Shown here: piece by piece, positions 6,508-14,558 of the stretch
Position numbering within the stretch: position 1 is the stretch's first letter
Layout: each line of letters begins with the position of its first letter
Notes under the pieces: model-generated
What the model saw: only the letters and a program-made list of their open reading frames with translations
The model's database searches: none
What the model was told of the DNA's origin: nothing
DNA from: Methanimicrococcus sp.
Lineage (GTDB): Archaea; Halobacteriota; Methanosarcinia; Methanosarcinales; Methanosarcinaceae
Length of the DNA: 15,281 nucleotides
Assembly: GCA_009783635.1 (NCBI GenBank)
Contig: WRDC01000023.1
Coordinates: 1 to 15,281 of the forward strand
Direction of reading: 5' to 3'
Translations under genes and position numbers: made by a program

Positions 6508-7518
6508 TCAACGCGGCAGTTTGTACAGTTCATCGGATTTCGGGGCCCGAAGAACGCTCATCTGTTCAACTTCCCGTTTCTCATTTTTGTAAATCAGCCG
6601 CTTCATCGGGTTTTCGACAATTTCGCCGATAACGGTGGCGGGAATATTCAAATCACGCATCGTCTTCAACACTAAATCCGAATCGGGCGTTGTCAAAACC
6701 ATATTTCCGCCGGCAATCAGCCGGAAAGGATTCAGCCGGTAGTAACCGCAAATTTTCCGGGTTTCTTCAGCCATCGGAATGCTGTCCTCGTAAACCAAAA
6801 TGCCGGTTTTCGACGCTTCCGCGATTTCCCAAAGCGCGCCGTAAATACCGCCTTCCGTGATGTCGTGCATGGCATGAACGGAAACGGTTCCGAGGCGGCC
6901 GGCGGCAACGCCTTCGTCGATGACACTGATTTGCCGCATCATGGCTTGAGCCCGCCCGACAAAACCGGCCCCGAATTCTTTGGTCAGTTCTTCTTCTTTC
7001 TCAAAAGCAATGATTGCCGTTCCTTCCGGAGCGGCTGTTTTCGTCAGAATGACCTTGTCGCCCGGAGCGGCGCCGGCTGAAAAGATAACGTGTTTTTTAT
7101 CGGAAATGCCGACGGCTGTTGTATTGATGACAATTCGATTCACGGCATCCGTCACTTCCGTATGGCCGCCGATAATGCTGACATCCAAAGATGTTGCCGT
7201 TTCGGCAATTTCTGTCATCGTCCTGTCCAAATCGTCTTCCGAAGACCCCGGCGGCAAGAGAATTGTCACAAGAAGACCGAGCGGGCGAACACCGCACGAA
7301 GCGATGTCGTTGCAGGAAACATAAACGGCAAGGCGGCCGACTTCTTTAGACGCGCCCGTAATCGGATCGCAAGACAGAACTAAAAATTGTTCGCCGATAT
7401 CCAAAATGGCGCAGTCTTCTCCAATCCCCGGGGCGACCTTTACTTTTTGATCAAAATGTTTCAGCTTTTGAAACACGATTTGATTTAAGAGGTCGTGGGG
7501 TACCTTCCCGATTTCCAT
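6508..7518 (-). CDS. HypE/AIR-synthase-like ATP-binding protein
   Basis: 336-residue PurM/HypE-superfamily protein. The N-terminal AIRS domain shows GIGEDCAILDIG (31-42), SCDPITGA (49-56) and NDIASCGVRPLG (70-81), then GGHTEVTD near 117. The C-terminal domain has HDITEGGIYGALWEIAEAS and FRLIAGGNM. Its opening, MEIGKVP...LL, is HypE-like. It ends SDELYKLPR and lacks the C-terminal cysteine (PRIC-type tail) that HypE carbamoylates and dehydrates to thiocyanate for NiFe-hydrogenase maturation. It therefore probably does another ATP-dependent reaction; such proteins are commonly annotated 'AIR synthase related' in methanogens and clostridia. GGAG four to five bases before the ATG is a good ribosome binding site. 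It lies 64 nt downstream of hisF on the same strand, but no link to histidine synthesis is known. Confidence 0.85.
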   Translation of the reverse strand: MEIGKVPHDLLNQIVFQKLKHFDQKVKVAPGIGEDCAILDIGEQFLVLSCDPITGASKEVGRLAVYVSCNDIASCGVRPLGLLVTILLPPGSSEDDLDRTMTEIAETATSLDVSIIGGHTEVTDAVNRIVINTTAVGISDKKHVIFSAGAAPGDKVILTKTAAPEGTAIIAFEKEEELTKEFGAGFVGRAQAMMRQISVIDEGVAAGRLGTVSVHAMHDITEGGIYGALWEIAEASKTGILVYEDSIPMAEETRKICGYYRLNPFRLIAGGNMVLTTPDSDLVLKTMRDLNIPATVIGEIVENPMKRLIYKNEKREVEQMSVLRAPKSDELYKLPR

Positions 7519-7533
7519 TTTATCTCCGCTGGG

Positions 7534-7550
7534 TCACGGTTTTAACGTGA
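7534..7550 (-). other. Small inverted repeat before the HypE-like gene
   Basis: TCACG (7534-7538) and CGTGA (7546-7550) flank a 7-nt loop, 16 bases upstream of the start codon of the HypE-like gene. It may be a weak hairpin or a protein binding site. Confidence 0.3.
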
Positions 7551-7582
7551 TCAATGATGGATTTATGATCCGGATGAAAATA

Positions 7583-8404
7583 TCATCTCATCAAAACGGG
7601 AATTCCTCTCTTACGGAATTCCTCTTTAACGTCGCCGACGGTGTATTTTCCGAAGTGGAAGACGCTGGCTGCCAAAACGGCATCGGCCTCTCCTTTCGTT
7701 GCGCCTTCGATGAGGTGCTCCAATGTGCCGACGCCGCCGGATGCGATCACGGGAATGGAAACGGCTTTTGAGACCGCGCGGGTGATGGGCAAGTCATATC
7801 CGTCACATGTGCCGTCGCGGTCTTTGCTGGTGAGCAAAATTTCACGCGCGCCGAGGGCTTCAACTTTTTTGGCCCATTCAACGGTATCGATTCCGGTCCC
7901 TTCGTTGCCGCCCATAATGACGACTTCATACCAGAACTTTTTGCCGCCTTCTTCAAAGACGTTGACGCCTTTGACGCTGATATCCGGATTTCTTTTGCAG
8001 TCAACGGCAATAACGATTTTGCCGGCGCCGAATTTTTCAATGGCTTTGGAAATGAATTGCGGGTCTTTCACGCCGGCCGTGTTGATGGAAACTTTTGTCG
8101 CGCCCGCGTCCAAATTCTTTTGAGCGATTTCAAGGGATGAAATGCCGCCGCCGATCGTAAACGGAATGGAAATCTCGGCTGCCGCTTTCTTGATAACATC
8201 CAAAATCGTTTCTCTTCCCTGAACGGAAGCGGTGATGTCCAAAAAGACAAGTTCGTCAGCTCCCTGTTTTTCATATTTTTTCGCAAATTCAACAGGGTCT
8301 CCTGCGTCTCTGAGTTCTTCAAACTCAATTCCTTTAACAACTCTGCCGCCTTTTTCATCTAAAAGAAGGTCAAGACATGGGATAATTCGCTTTTCTCTCG
8401 ACAT
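7583..8404 (-). CDS. hisF: Imidazole glycerol phosphate synthase, cyclase subunit
   Basis: (beta-alpha)8 barrel that joins ammonia from HisH with PRFAR to give IGP and AICAR, the branch-point step of histidine synthesis. It has 273 residues, slightly above the usual ~255. The two catalytic aspartates are visible in IPCLDL (Asp12) and IAVDCKR (Asp135). Phosphate-binding motifs are FTIGGGI (82-88), [10 protein letters not shown] (190-199) and IASGGVG. No hisH is in the window. The ATG at 8404 lies 28 nt from a good TATA box and has no ribosome binding site, so the mRNA is probably leaderless. A long pyrimidine tract (in transcript sense) separates it from hisB upstream, suggesting its own transcription unit. 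Confidence 0.96.
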   Translation of the reverse strand: MSREKRIIPCLDLLLDEKGGRVVKGIEFEELRDAGDPVEFAKKYEKQGADELVFLDITASVQGRETILDVIKKAAAEISIPFTIGGGISSLEIAQKNLDAGATKVSINTAGVKDPQFISKAIEKFGAGKIVIAVDCKRNPDISVKGVNVFEEGGKKFWYEVVIMGGNEGTGIDTVEWAKKVEALGAREILLTSKDRDGTCDGYDLPITRAVSKAVSIPVIASGGVGTLEHLIEGATKGEADAVLAASVFHFGKYTVGDVKEEFRKRGIPVLMR

Positions 8405-8426
8405 GATTTAAACTGATTTGAAGTAG

Positions 8427-8436
8427 AATATAAATC
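8427..8436 (-). promoter_or_regulatory. TATA box for hisF (leaderless)
   Basis: Read on the minus strand as GATTTATATT. Its centre is about 28 bases from the hisF ATG, which places the transcription start at or within a few bases of the start codon. Confidence 0.65.
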
Positions 8437-8449
8437 TTTTTAGTGAATC

Positions 8450-8600
8450 CTCGGAAAAAATCAAAAATAAACATAAAAAGAAATCAAAAACAAACATAAA
8501 AAGAAACCAAAACGAAAAAAAAGAACAGAGGGAAATAAAAAAGAGGGAAAATAAAAAAGAAAAAAAAGAAAGAGAGGGAGCTAAAAAAGAAAAAAAAGGC
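8450..8600 (-). other. Pyrimidine-rich (transcript sense) spacer with 23-nt tandem repeat
   Basis: The plus strand is almost pure A/G with few C and T; on the minus transcript this becomes U/C-rich with many U runs and probably ends hisB transcription. Units 8461-8483 and 8484-8506 are a 23-nt tandem repeat with one mismatch (T8468 against C8491), with a decayed third copy after. From 8527 a second family built on GAGGGAAA(A)TAAAAAA occurs twice. The open frame across this region on the minus strand is low-complexity and not a gene. Confidence 0.6.
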
Positions 8601-8618
8601 GGGGTGCGGAACCGGCCC

Positions 8619-9209
8619 TTATAAAACGCCTTTTGTGCTTTTGATTTCCTGCCCTTCAATAACGGTTGCCCGTTTCATGGCGTAAGCGAATGCCTTAAAC
8701 AGTGCTTCCGTTTTGTGGTGGTCGTTTTCACCTTCCACTTTCATATTCATATTGATACCGGCCGCGGACGCGAACGACTCAAAGAAGTGTTTTGTCATCT
8801 GCGTGTTGTAAGTTCCGATGATCGGGGATAAAAATTCCGCTTTCATGACCAAAAAGCTGCGGCCGCTGATGTCTATCGCAACTTCCGCCAGTGATTCGTC
8901 CATCGGGATGCGGGCTTCACCGAAGCGGGCAATGCCGCGTTTGTCGCCGAGCGCTTTTGCCACCGCCTGACCCAAAACGATTCCGGTATCTTCCACCAAG
9001 TGGTGGCCGTCAATGTGCAGGTCGCCGGCCGCTTTGACCGTTAAGTCGCAGCCGGAGTGGCGGGCAAACGCGTCCAGCATATGGTCGAAAAAACCGATGC
9101 CTGTATCAATGACAACTTTTCCGCTGCCGTCCAAATTGATTTCAATCGTAATGTCCGTTTCTTTTGTTTTTCTTGAAACGGATGCTTCCCGGACTTGTTT
9201 CTGAGACAT
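8619..9209 (-). CDS. hisB: Imidazoleglycerol-phosphate dehydratase
   Basis: Mn-dependent dehydration of IGP to imidazole-acetol phosphate in histidine synthesis; 196 residues, the monofunctional archaeal type without a phosphatase domain. The metal-binding repeats are [34 protein letters not shown] and [15 protein letters not shown]. An ATG at 9230 would add seven residues. The ATG at 9209 is preferred: GGAAG lies four bases upstream, it fits the family N-terminus ([20 protein letters not shown]), and the TATA box near 9243-9255 is too close to 9230. The stop is TAA, followed by U-rich transcript sequence. Confidence 0.95.
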   Translation of the reverse strand: MSQKQVREASVSRKTKETDITIEINLDGSGKVVIDTGIGFFDHMLDAFARHSGCDLTVKAAGDLHIDGHHLVEDTGIVLGQAVAKALGDKRGIARFGEARIPMDESLAEVAIDISGRSFLVMKAEFLSPIIGTYNTQMTKHFFESFASAAGINMNMKVEGENDHHKTEALFKAFAYAMKRATVIEGQEIKSTKGVL

Positions 9210-9239
9210 CGTTCTTCTTCCTTTCGTCATTATATTTCG

Positions 9240-9256
9240 TAATTATAAATTATAAA
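9240..9256 (-). promoter_or_regulatory. TATA box region for hisB
   Basis: On the minus strand TTTATAATTTATAATT offers two overlapping box A matches. Transcription would begin near 9216-9223, giving a leader of 7-14 nt to the ATG at 9209, long enough to hold its GGAAG. Confidence 0.5.
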
Positions 9257-9295
9257 TACAGCATTATTACCGTTCTTCTTATTTATTTGTATTTT

Positions 9296-10036
9296 TCAAG
9301 AAAACGGTTCCAAAGCGGCAATGGCCTCTTCTAATGTAAATTTGTCCGTATAGAGCGCGCTGCCGACAACGGCGCCAAAAGCGCCGGCCTCTCTTAATTT
9401 CAGCAGATCGTCAATAGATGTCACGCCGCCCGATGCGATAACCGGAATATTTACCGAACGGATCAAAGCCTTTGTCGGGCCGTCGTCAACGCCTTTTAAA
9501 AGGCCTTCCGTATCAATATTTGTGAACAGGATGTAACCCGCGCCCAATTCCTCAAACTGCTTGCTGACATCCGTCGGGCTTTTGTCGGAAAGTTTTGTCC
9601 AGCCTTCAATTGCCACCCGCCCGTTTTTGGCATCCAGGCCGACAATGACGGCGTTTTTTCCGAAACTTTCGGACAAGTCTTTGATAATTTGAGGATTTTG
9701 CATGGCGGCCGTGCTCAAAATAACGCGGTCGGCACCGGCAGAAAGCAGTATTTCGGCGTCTTTGAAAGAGCGAATGCCGCCGCCAATCTGAATTTGAACG
9801 CCGAGCGGTTTGACCCGCCTGACAATATCTTCAATGACGGGGCTGTTCTTTCGTTTTCCTTCAAAGGCGCCGTCCAAGTCCACCAAATGAAGGGTTTTTG
9901 CGCCGCGCGCCACCCAATTTAAAGCCGCCGCCGCCGGATTGTCCAATGAAACCATCTCGCTGCCGGGAACGCCTTGCACAAGCTGAACGCACCTGCCGCC
10001 CTTTATATCAACGGCCGGAATAATTTCAAAAGCCAT
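9296..10036 (-). CDS. hisA: ProFAR isomerase (phosphoribosylformimino-5-aminoimidazole carboxamide ribotide isomerase)
   Basis: (beta-alpha)8-barrel isomerase converting ProFAR to PRFAR, the substrate of HisF. It has 246 residues. Catalytic aspartates are in PAVDIKGG (Asp10) and GLDAKNG (Asp135). Phosphate-binding motifs are QIGGGIRS and IASGGVTS, with LVDLDGA and TNIDTEG in addition, typical of HisA rather than HisF. The ATG at 10036 is chosen. An in-frame GTG at 10045 abuts the hisG stop and would add three residues, but GTGA in that stretch more likely serves as part of the ribosome binding site. hisA follows hisG after only nine bases, once hisG is read through its TAG, so the two are very likely cotranscribed. 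Confidence 0.95.
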   Translation of the reverse strand: MAFEIIPAVDIKGGRCVQLVQGVPGSEMVSLDNPAAAALNWVARGAKTLHLVDLDGAFEGKRKNSPVIEDIVRRVKPLGVQIQIGGGIRSFKDAEILLSAGADRVILSTAAMQNPQIIKDLSESFGKNAVIVGLDAKNGRVAIEGWTKLSDKSPTDVSKQFEELGAGYILFTNIDTEGLLKGVDDGPTKALIRSVNIPVIASGGVTSIDDLLKLREAGAFGAVVGSALYTDKFTLEEAIAALEPFS

Positions 10037-10045
10037 GTTTTTCAC

Positions 10046-10918
10046 TTACGGGATCAATTTTTCGACCGGCAGGACCAAAATGTCTCTCGCGCCGAGCTTT
10101 TTTAATTTGCGGATCACCGCAAAAATCGAATCGGCATCAACAACGGCATGAACGGCATATATCTTTTCATTTTTGTCGGGGCTTTGCACTTCCATAACGG
10201 TCGGCCCGTTCATTCCGGGAAGAATCTTCTATACGTCGTGCAGCGCTTCTGCCGGCAGATTCATCATAATATACCGCTTGGCTTTTGCCAAAAGAACGCT
10301 TTCCACCGCCGTTTCAACATCTCTTATTTTTTCCTGAACCGCCAGACTTTTTTTGTTGGCGATTAAGAACACCTTTGAATCGAAAACAACGTCAATCTCT
10401 CTTAATTTGTTGATCATCATTGTCGTTCCGGAGCTGGTGATATCAACGATTGCTTCGGCAACGCCGATATGCGGTGTCATTTCACAAGCGCCGCTGACTT
10501 GAATGATTTCAATGTTTCCGATTTTGTTGAATTCAAAAAACTGTTTCGTAATTTCGGGGAATTCTGTTGCAACACGTTTTCCGGAGAGCTCTTCAGGCCG
10601 CCGGATCTCCGATGTTTCGGGAACCGCCAAAATAAGCCGTGAATTCCCGTATTTTAAATCAAGCAGGCATTCGACGTCGGCGTTTCTTTCCGTCACCAAA
10701 TCCAGTCCGGTGACTCCGATATCTGCCGTTCCTTCTTCGACGTAAAGGGGGATGTCGGCGGCTCTCGCAAAGATGAATGTGATTTCCGGGTCGGTTGTTT
10801 TGGAAATGAGCTGCCGGCTTTCGTGCCCGCCCCCGAAAACGGGGAGACCGGCGTCTTTGAACAGCGCCAATGTCGGTTCGTGGAGGCGGCCTTTGTTCGG
10901 AATTGCAATACGAATCAT
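10046..10918 (-). CDS. hisG: ATP phosphoribosyltransferase, long form, with in-frame TAG (codon 230)
   Basis: First and committed enzyme of histidine synthesis (ATP + PRPP to phosphoribosyl-ATP), 290 residues if TAG at 10229-10231 is decoded. The catalytic part covers residues 1-229: RIAIPNKGRLHEPT at the N-terminus, GVTGLDLV, and the PRPP-binding loop D-I-T-S-S-G-T-T (159-166). After the TAG the same frame continues with KILPGMNGPTVMEV, then YAVHAVVDADSIFAVIRKL and ARDILVLPVEKLIP, ending at TAA (10046-10048). This is the complete C-terminal ACT-like domain that binds histidine in long-form HisG. The only interruption is the TAG, at the junction of the two parts. The ATG at 10918 has AAGGA eight to nine bases upstream. 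I infer UAG is sense, probably pyrrolysine; termination there would give a short, feedback-insensitive protein. Confidence 0.88.
10229..10231 (-). other. In-frame TAG, candidate pyrrolysine codon
   Basis: TAG at codon 230 of hisG, between ALHDV and KILPGMNGP. A single change from AAG (Lys) would produce it. A 4-bp stem (CCCG/CGGG, 7-nt loop) begins nine bases downstream; there is no match at the other TAG, so a shared recoding element is not supported. Confidence 0.8.
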
Positions 10919-10952
10919 TTGAATTTTCCTTTTATATTTGATTATCCTTAAA

Positions 10953-10962
10953 CTTTTAAATT
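10953..10962 (-). promoter_or_regulatory. Probable TATA box for hisG
   Basis: ATTTAAAAGT on the minus strand lies about 40 bases before the hisG ATG and would give a leader of about 14 nt that holds the AAGGA site. A nearer AT-rich stretch (10929-10940) is too close to the gene to be the promoter. Confidence 0.4.
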
Positions 10963-10995
10963 TTAGTCTGTACTAACCGTATTGAATACACTGTG

Positions 10996-11146
10996 CTTAT
11001 AAAAACTTTATTTTGATACAAAACGTGCGCTTAAAAATCGCGCCCTTCCGCTTCGCACCGGCCGCCTTTTTCCTCTTTTGGAGCCGCGCGCCTTTCCGCG
11101 CGCATTTCCCGTTCTCTTCCGCCCGCTGTTCGAAAGGCGTTTTTTT
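10996..11146 (+). other. Structured GC-rich element in the hisG/hemB spacer (possible ncRNA or leader)
   Basis: The 332-nt divergent spacer (10919-11250) is AT-rich at both ends but has a C/T-rich, GC-rich core (about 11024-11139). On the plus strand it has a TATA-like CTTATAAAA (10996-11004), a 6-bp CGCGCG hairpin (11085-11102 region), a competing 8-bp pair CGCCTTTC (11089-11096) with GAAAGGCG (11132-11139), a second copy of CGCCTTT at 11063-11069 that could also pair there, and seven Ts (11140-11146). This resembles a short RNA or attenuator. A TATA-like GAATATAAAATAAC is also present on the minus strand (11160-11173), so the strand is open. The 60-residue open frame here has no gene-like features. 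Confidence 0.45.
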
Positions 11147-11238
11147 GTCGAATGCGAAAGTTATTTTATATTCGTTCGACTTAGTTCATTCATAATTTGT
11201 TTATTAAAGATTTAAGTACAGATTAATTTTTCAAGGCT

Positions 11239-11243
11239 GGGAG
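11239..11243 (+). promoter_or_regulatory. Ribosome binding site of hemB
   Basis: GGGAG seven bases before the ATG at 11251 fixes the hemB start. TATA-like sequences at 11163-11172 and 11205-11214 could drive the hem cluster. Confidence 0.6.
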
Positions 11244-11250
11244 AATCATT

Positions 11251-12273
11251 ATGTTTCCGCAAATCCGAATGAGACGTTTAAGATACGGTAAATTGAAAAA
11301 CATGGTCAGGGAAAACGCCGTCAATGTCGGTGACCTGATTTATCCGTTTTTTGTTGATGAAACCGCGGCGGAGAAATCGGAAGTCGCGTCCATGCCGGGC
11401 GTTATGCGCTGGCCGCTCTCACTGGCGGTCGAAGCGGCCCGGGAAGCTTATGACCTCGGCATCCCCGCCGTTTTGATTTTCGGAATTCCCAAAACAAAGG
11501 ATGAAAAGGGTACATCCGCTTACGGCGACGACGATGTTGCTCAGGCGGCCATCCGCAGAATTAAAGCCGAATTCGGGGACGATTTGATTGTCATCACCGA
11601 CCTCTGCCTGTGCGAATACACGGATCACGGGCACTGCGGCATCGTTGATTTTGAAACGCGCGACGTGGTCAACGATCAAACGCTTCCGGTTCTCGGAAAA
11701 ATTGCCGTCAGCCACGCGAAAGCGGGCGCCGACATTGTGGCGCCGTCGGGAATGATGGACGGTATGATTGAAGCCATTCGTTTGGCGCTGGATGAAAACG
11801 GTTTTGAAAAGACGCCGATCATGTCTTATTCTTCCAAATACGCCTCCGTCTTTTACGGTCCGTTCCGGGACGCGGCCGACTCCGGTTTTTGCTTCGGCGA
11901 CCGTTCGGAATACCAAATGGATCCGGCAAACGGCGATGAAGCGATTCGGGAAACCGAGCTGGACGTTTTGGAAGGCGCCGACATTCTGATGGTGAAACCC
12001 GGTATGCCTTATCTGGATATCGTTTACCGGATTAAGCAGGAATTTAAAATGCCTCTTGCCGTTTATCAAGTGAGCGGCGAATATGCGATGATTAAAGCCG
12101 CTGCCGAAAAAGGATGGCTGGACGAAGAAAAGTGCTTCCTCGAGGCTTGCGTTTCCATGAAAAGGGCGGGAGCCGATATGATTATTACATATTACGCCAA
12201 GGAACTGGCGAAAATTTTGGCGGCAAAAGACCAAAAAAAGGTTTTGGCAAATGTTCCGAAAAGTAAGCGGTGA
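11251..12273 (+). CDS. hemB: Porphobilinogen synthase (delta-aminolevulinate dehydratase)
   Basis: Condenses two 5-aminolevulinate molecules to porphobilinogen, the first common pyrrole of heme, siroheme, cobamide and F430 synthesis. It has 340 residues. The zinc-binding cysteine triad is [14 protein letters not shown] (Cys119, Cys121, Cys129), so a Zn-dependent active site is expected. The Schiff-base lysines are in MSYSSKYAS (Lys196) and LMVKPG (Lys249). The N-terminal arm R-M-R-R-L-R is typical. First gene of hemB-hemL-hemC; its TGA stop overlaps the GGTGA ribosome binding site of hemL, indicating translational coupling. The last ~15 residues are lysine-rich and a little longer than usual. 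Confidence 0.97.
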   Translation: MFPQIRMRRLRYGKLKNMVRENAVNVGDLIYPFFVDETAAEKSEVASMPGVMRWPLSLAVEAAREAYDLGIPAVLIFGIPKTKDEKGTSAYGDDDVAQAAIRRIKAEFGDDLIVITDLCLCEYTDHGHCGIVDFETRDVVNDQTLPVLGKIAVSHAKAGADIVAPSGMMDGMIEAIRLALDENGFEKTPIMSYSSKYASVFYGPFRDAADSGFCFGDRSEYQMDPANGDEAIRETELDVLEGADILMVKPGMPYLDIVYRIKQEFKMPLAVYQVSGEYAMIKAAAEKGWLDEEKCFLEACVSMKRAGADMIITYYAKELAKILAAKDQKKVLANVPKSKR

Positions 12274-12278
12274 CAGTT

Positions 12279-13544
12279 ATGAATTTTGAAAAATCCGAAA
12301 AGTTATACAATGATGCGAAAACATTGATCCCGGGGGGCGTCAGCAGTCCCGTCCGCGCCATTAAACCGTTTCCGTTTTACACCGCGTCCGCGGACGGTTC
12401 CAAGATTTTCGATGAAGACGGTAACGCTTTCATTGATTATTGCATGGCTTACGGCCCGATGATTTTGGGGCACAACCATCCCGTTATCAAACAGGCGATT
12501 GAAAATCAGCTTGAGAAAGGATGGCTTTACGGCACGCCGACGGCTTTGGAAGTGGAAATGGCCGAGCGGATCAAAGGGCTGTATCCGTCCATTGAAATGA
12601 TGCGCTTTGTCTCGACAGGTTCGGAAGCGACGATGAGCGCGATTCGTCTGGCCCGTGGCTATACGAAGAAGAACAAGATCATCAAAATCGAAGGCGGTTT
12701 TCATGGGGCACATGATGCGGTTTTGGTGAAAGCCGGTTCCGGCGCGACAACGCACGGTGAGCCGAATTCGCCGGGCATTCCGGCGGGCGTCACGGAACAC
12801 ACGCTTCAGGTGCCTTATAACGATATTGAAAAAATGGCGGAAGTGATTGAAAAAAATAAGACGGATATGGCCGCCGTTATTCTTGAACCGGTTCTCGGAA
12901 ACATCGGACCGGTTTTGCCCGAAGGCGATTATTTAAAAGAATTGAGGACGCTGACGGCAGAAAATGATGTTCTGCTGATTTTCGATGAAGTCATCACCGG
13001 ATTCCGGCTGGCGCCCGGCGGCGCTTCGGAGTATTACGGCATCAAGCCGGATTTAACGACGCTCGGCAAAATTGCCGGCGGCGGTATGCCGATTGGAATT
13101 TTCGGCGGCCGGAAAGATATTTTGGAATTGATTTCCCCGAGCGGTCCGGTTTATCAGGCCGGCACGTTCTGCGGGAGTCCGTGTTCCATGTCGGCCGGTA
13201 TTGCCATTCTGGATTACATGAAGGAGCATAAAGTTCAGGAGACATTGAACAAGCGCGGCGCAATTTTCCGCAAAATGCTGTCCGATGTCGTCGGCGACAA
13301 AAAACCGGATTATTATGTCGGCGGCTTGTCCTCGCTGTTCGTCATTTTCTTCGGCGGCAAACCCCTGAATTATCAGGAGGTTTTAAAATGCGATGCTGCG
13401 GGTTACATGGAATTTTTCCACAGAATGCTGAGATCGGGCGTGTTCCTCCCGCCGTCCCAGTTTGAAACAAACTTCATTTCATTGGCGCACACCGACGAAG
13501 ATTTCAGCCGGACGGCTGAGGCTGTTGAAAAGAATTTGATTTGA
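12279..13544 (+). CDS. hemL: Glutamate-1-semialdehyde 2,1-aminomutase
   Basis: PLP-dependent aminomutase making 5-aminolevulinate from glutamate-1-semialdehyde (C5 pathway), the substrate of the neighbouring HemB. It has 421 residues. The family opening [10 protein letters not shown], the PLP phosphate contact [24 protein letters not shown] (Asp236) and the PLP lysine in [12 protein letters not shown] (Lys264) are all present. GTG at 12270 would add three residues, but ATG 12279 has a perfect GGTGA five bases upstream that spans the hemB stop, so it is preferred. The glutamyl-tRNA reductase gene hemA that would supply the substrate is not in the window. The stop is TGA. Confidence 0.97.
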   Translation: MNFEKSEKLYNDAKTLIPGGVSSPVRAIKPFPFYTASADGSKIFDEDGNAFIDYCMAYGPMILGHNHPVIKQAIENQLEKGWLYGTPTALEVEMAERIKGLYPSIEMMRFVSTGSEATMSAIRLARGYTKKNKIIKIEGGFHGAHDAVLVKAGSGATTHGEPNSPGIPAGVTEHTLQVPYNDIEKMAEVIEKNKTDMAAVILEPVLGNIGPVLPEGDYLKELRTLTAENDVLLIFDEVITGFRLAPGGASEYYGIKPDLTTLGKIAGGGMPIGIFGGRKDILELISPSGPVYQAGTFCGSPCSMSAGIAILDYMKEHKVQETLNKRGAIFRKMLSDVVGDKKPDYYVGGLSSLFVIFFGGKPLNYQEVLKCDAAGYMEFFHRMLRSGVFLPPSQFETNFISLAHTDEDFSRTAEAVEKNLI

Positions 13545-13561
13545 GGTATTTGAGAGAGGAT

Positions 13562-13589
13562 AAAGCTCTAAAAAGCCTAAAAAGCTCTA
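13562..13589. repeat. Short tandem repeat between hemL and hemC
   Basis: Three 9-10-nt units based on AAAAGCTCTA (13562-13570, 13571-13579, 13580-13589) fill the spacer between hemL and hemC. A TTG-initiated extension of hemC would run through them and is not credible. Confidence 0.7.
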
Positions 13590-13603
13590 AAAACAACGGG
13601 AAA

Positions 13604-14557
13604 ATGGATATGATTATCGGAACAAGGGGAAGCCGGCTCGCGTTGGTTCAAACGCGTAAAGTCGCCGCGCTTTTGAAAGAAAAGGGAATTGAAACGGACG
13701 AGCAGATTATCAAAACCGACGGCGACCGTTTTACTGACCGCCCGCTGTATCAGGTTTCAACGGGCGTCGGCGCTTTTGTTCGTGAATTGGATGACGCGAT
13801 GGTTGCGGACGGGATTGAAATTGCGGTTCACTCTATGAAAGACCTTCCGACCGCCCGGCCGCCGGAATTGATTACGGCGGCGGTTCTGCCGCGCGATTCT
13901 CCTTATGATGTTCTTTTAACACCGGAAGGTTTAACGATTGATGAGCTCCCGAAAAACGCGGTCATCGGAACCAGTTCCATGCGCCGCCGCGCCCAGCTTC
14001 TCCGGTATCGCGGAGATTTGGTTATCGAAGAGTTGCGCGGCAATATTGATACGCGCCTTCGAAAATTGGAAGAGGGGCAATATGACGGTATCATTTTGGC
14101 CGAAGCCGGTTTGGAACGCATGGGCTGGACGGACAGAGTCCGGACAAGATTGGACATAGATATGTTCTGCCCGTCGCCGAATCAGGGAACGGTGGCCGTT
14201 GTCGCGCTGGCCGGAACACCCGCGGTTAAAGCTGTTTCTCTTCTCAACGATGAAATGTCTCAAATCGAAACCAAGATTGAAAGACTCGTTGTTCGCGATT
14301 TGGAAGGCGGTTGTACAACACCGATCGGCTCTTACGCCAAGTTTGAACAAAACGGCACAAAGATTCGTGTCCGCGCCGAGGTTTTATCCTGTGACGGCAC
14401 GAAAAGTATCAAAGTGGATGAAAAGATTTCCGCCGGCAACTGGGAAAAAGAAGCGGAAGCGCTCGGCAAATTTTTGGCCGATTCCGGCGGTAAACTGCTG
14501 GCCGAAGAAGCCGTCTGTCATATTCGGGAATTGAAGGGCGAAAAAGGAACGAATTAA
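13604..14557 (+). CDS. hemC: Hydroxymethylbilane synthase (porphobilinogen deaminase)
   Basis: Polymerises four porphobilinogens to hydroxymethylbilane. It has 317 residues from the ATG at 13604; a second ATG at 13610 is equally close to the family start IIGTRGSRLALVQ. Conserved stretches are GVGAFVRELDDAM, AVHSMKDLPT (the aspartate/lysine region of the active site), GTSSMRRRAQL and RGNIDTRLRKL. The cysteine carrying the dipyrromethane cofactor is in LEGGCTTPIGSYA (Cys237). The frame is open back to 13541, but that part runs over a tandem repeat and lacks family similarity. Third gene of the hem cluster, 59 nt after hemL. hemD and the later siroheme/heme genes are not in the window. The stop is TAA. 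Confidence 0.96.
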   Translation: MDMIIGTRGSRLALVQTRKVAALLKEKGIETDEQIIKTDGDRFTDRPLYQVSTGVGAFVRELDDAMVADGIEIAVHSMKDLPTARPPELITAAVLPRDSPYDVLLTPEGLTIDELPKNAVIGTSSMRRRAQLLRYRGDLVIEELRGNIDTRLRKLEEGQYDGIILAEAGLERMGWTDRVRTRLDIDMFCPSPNQGTVAVVALAGTPAVKAVSLLNDEMSQIETKIERLVVRDLEGGCTTPIGSYAKFEQNGTKIRVRAEVLSCDGTKSIKVDEKISAGNWEKEAEALGKFLADSGGKLLAEEAVCHIRELKGEKGTN

Positions 14558-14558
14558 A

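Noticed and set aside
7551..7575. Inverted repeat (GATCA/TGATC) in the hisF-HypE-like spacer
   Set aside because: Only 5 bp with a 12-nt loop in AT-rich sequence; expected by chance.
8408..8659. Open frame of 83 codons on the minus strand (very Phe/Ser/Leu-rich)
   Set aside because: It is the translation of a low-complexity pyrimidine repeat tract and overlaps the hisB end; it is not gene-like.
10229..10231. PYLIS-like recoding hairpin after the TAG codons
   Set aside because: Only a 4-bp stem follows the hisG TAG and nothing similar follows the nucleotidase TAG, so no common element can be claimed.
10229..10918. hisG as a normal short-form (HisZ-dependent) enzyme ending at TAG
   Set aside because: The complete long-form regulatory domain follows in the same frame and ends just before hisA; 180 bases of such homology would not persist if untranslated.
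11013..11195. Open frame of 60 codons on the plus strand in the hisG/hemB spacer
   Set aside because: No ribosome binding site and no domain; its composition follows the GC-rich structured block, which is better explained as RNA or leader.
11419..12234. 271-codon open frame on the minus strand
   Set aside because: It lies antisense within hemB, which has all catalytic residues; the antisense translation shows no recognisable domain. Other long antisense frames (within recJ-like, mtnA, hisF, hemL and hemC) were rejected for the same reason.
13541..13603. TTG-started N-terminal extension of hemC
   Set aside because: It overlaps the hemL stop and runs through a short tandem repeat; the family start matches ATG 13604/13610.
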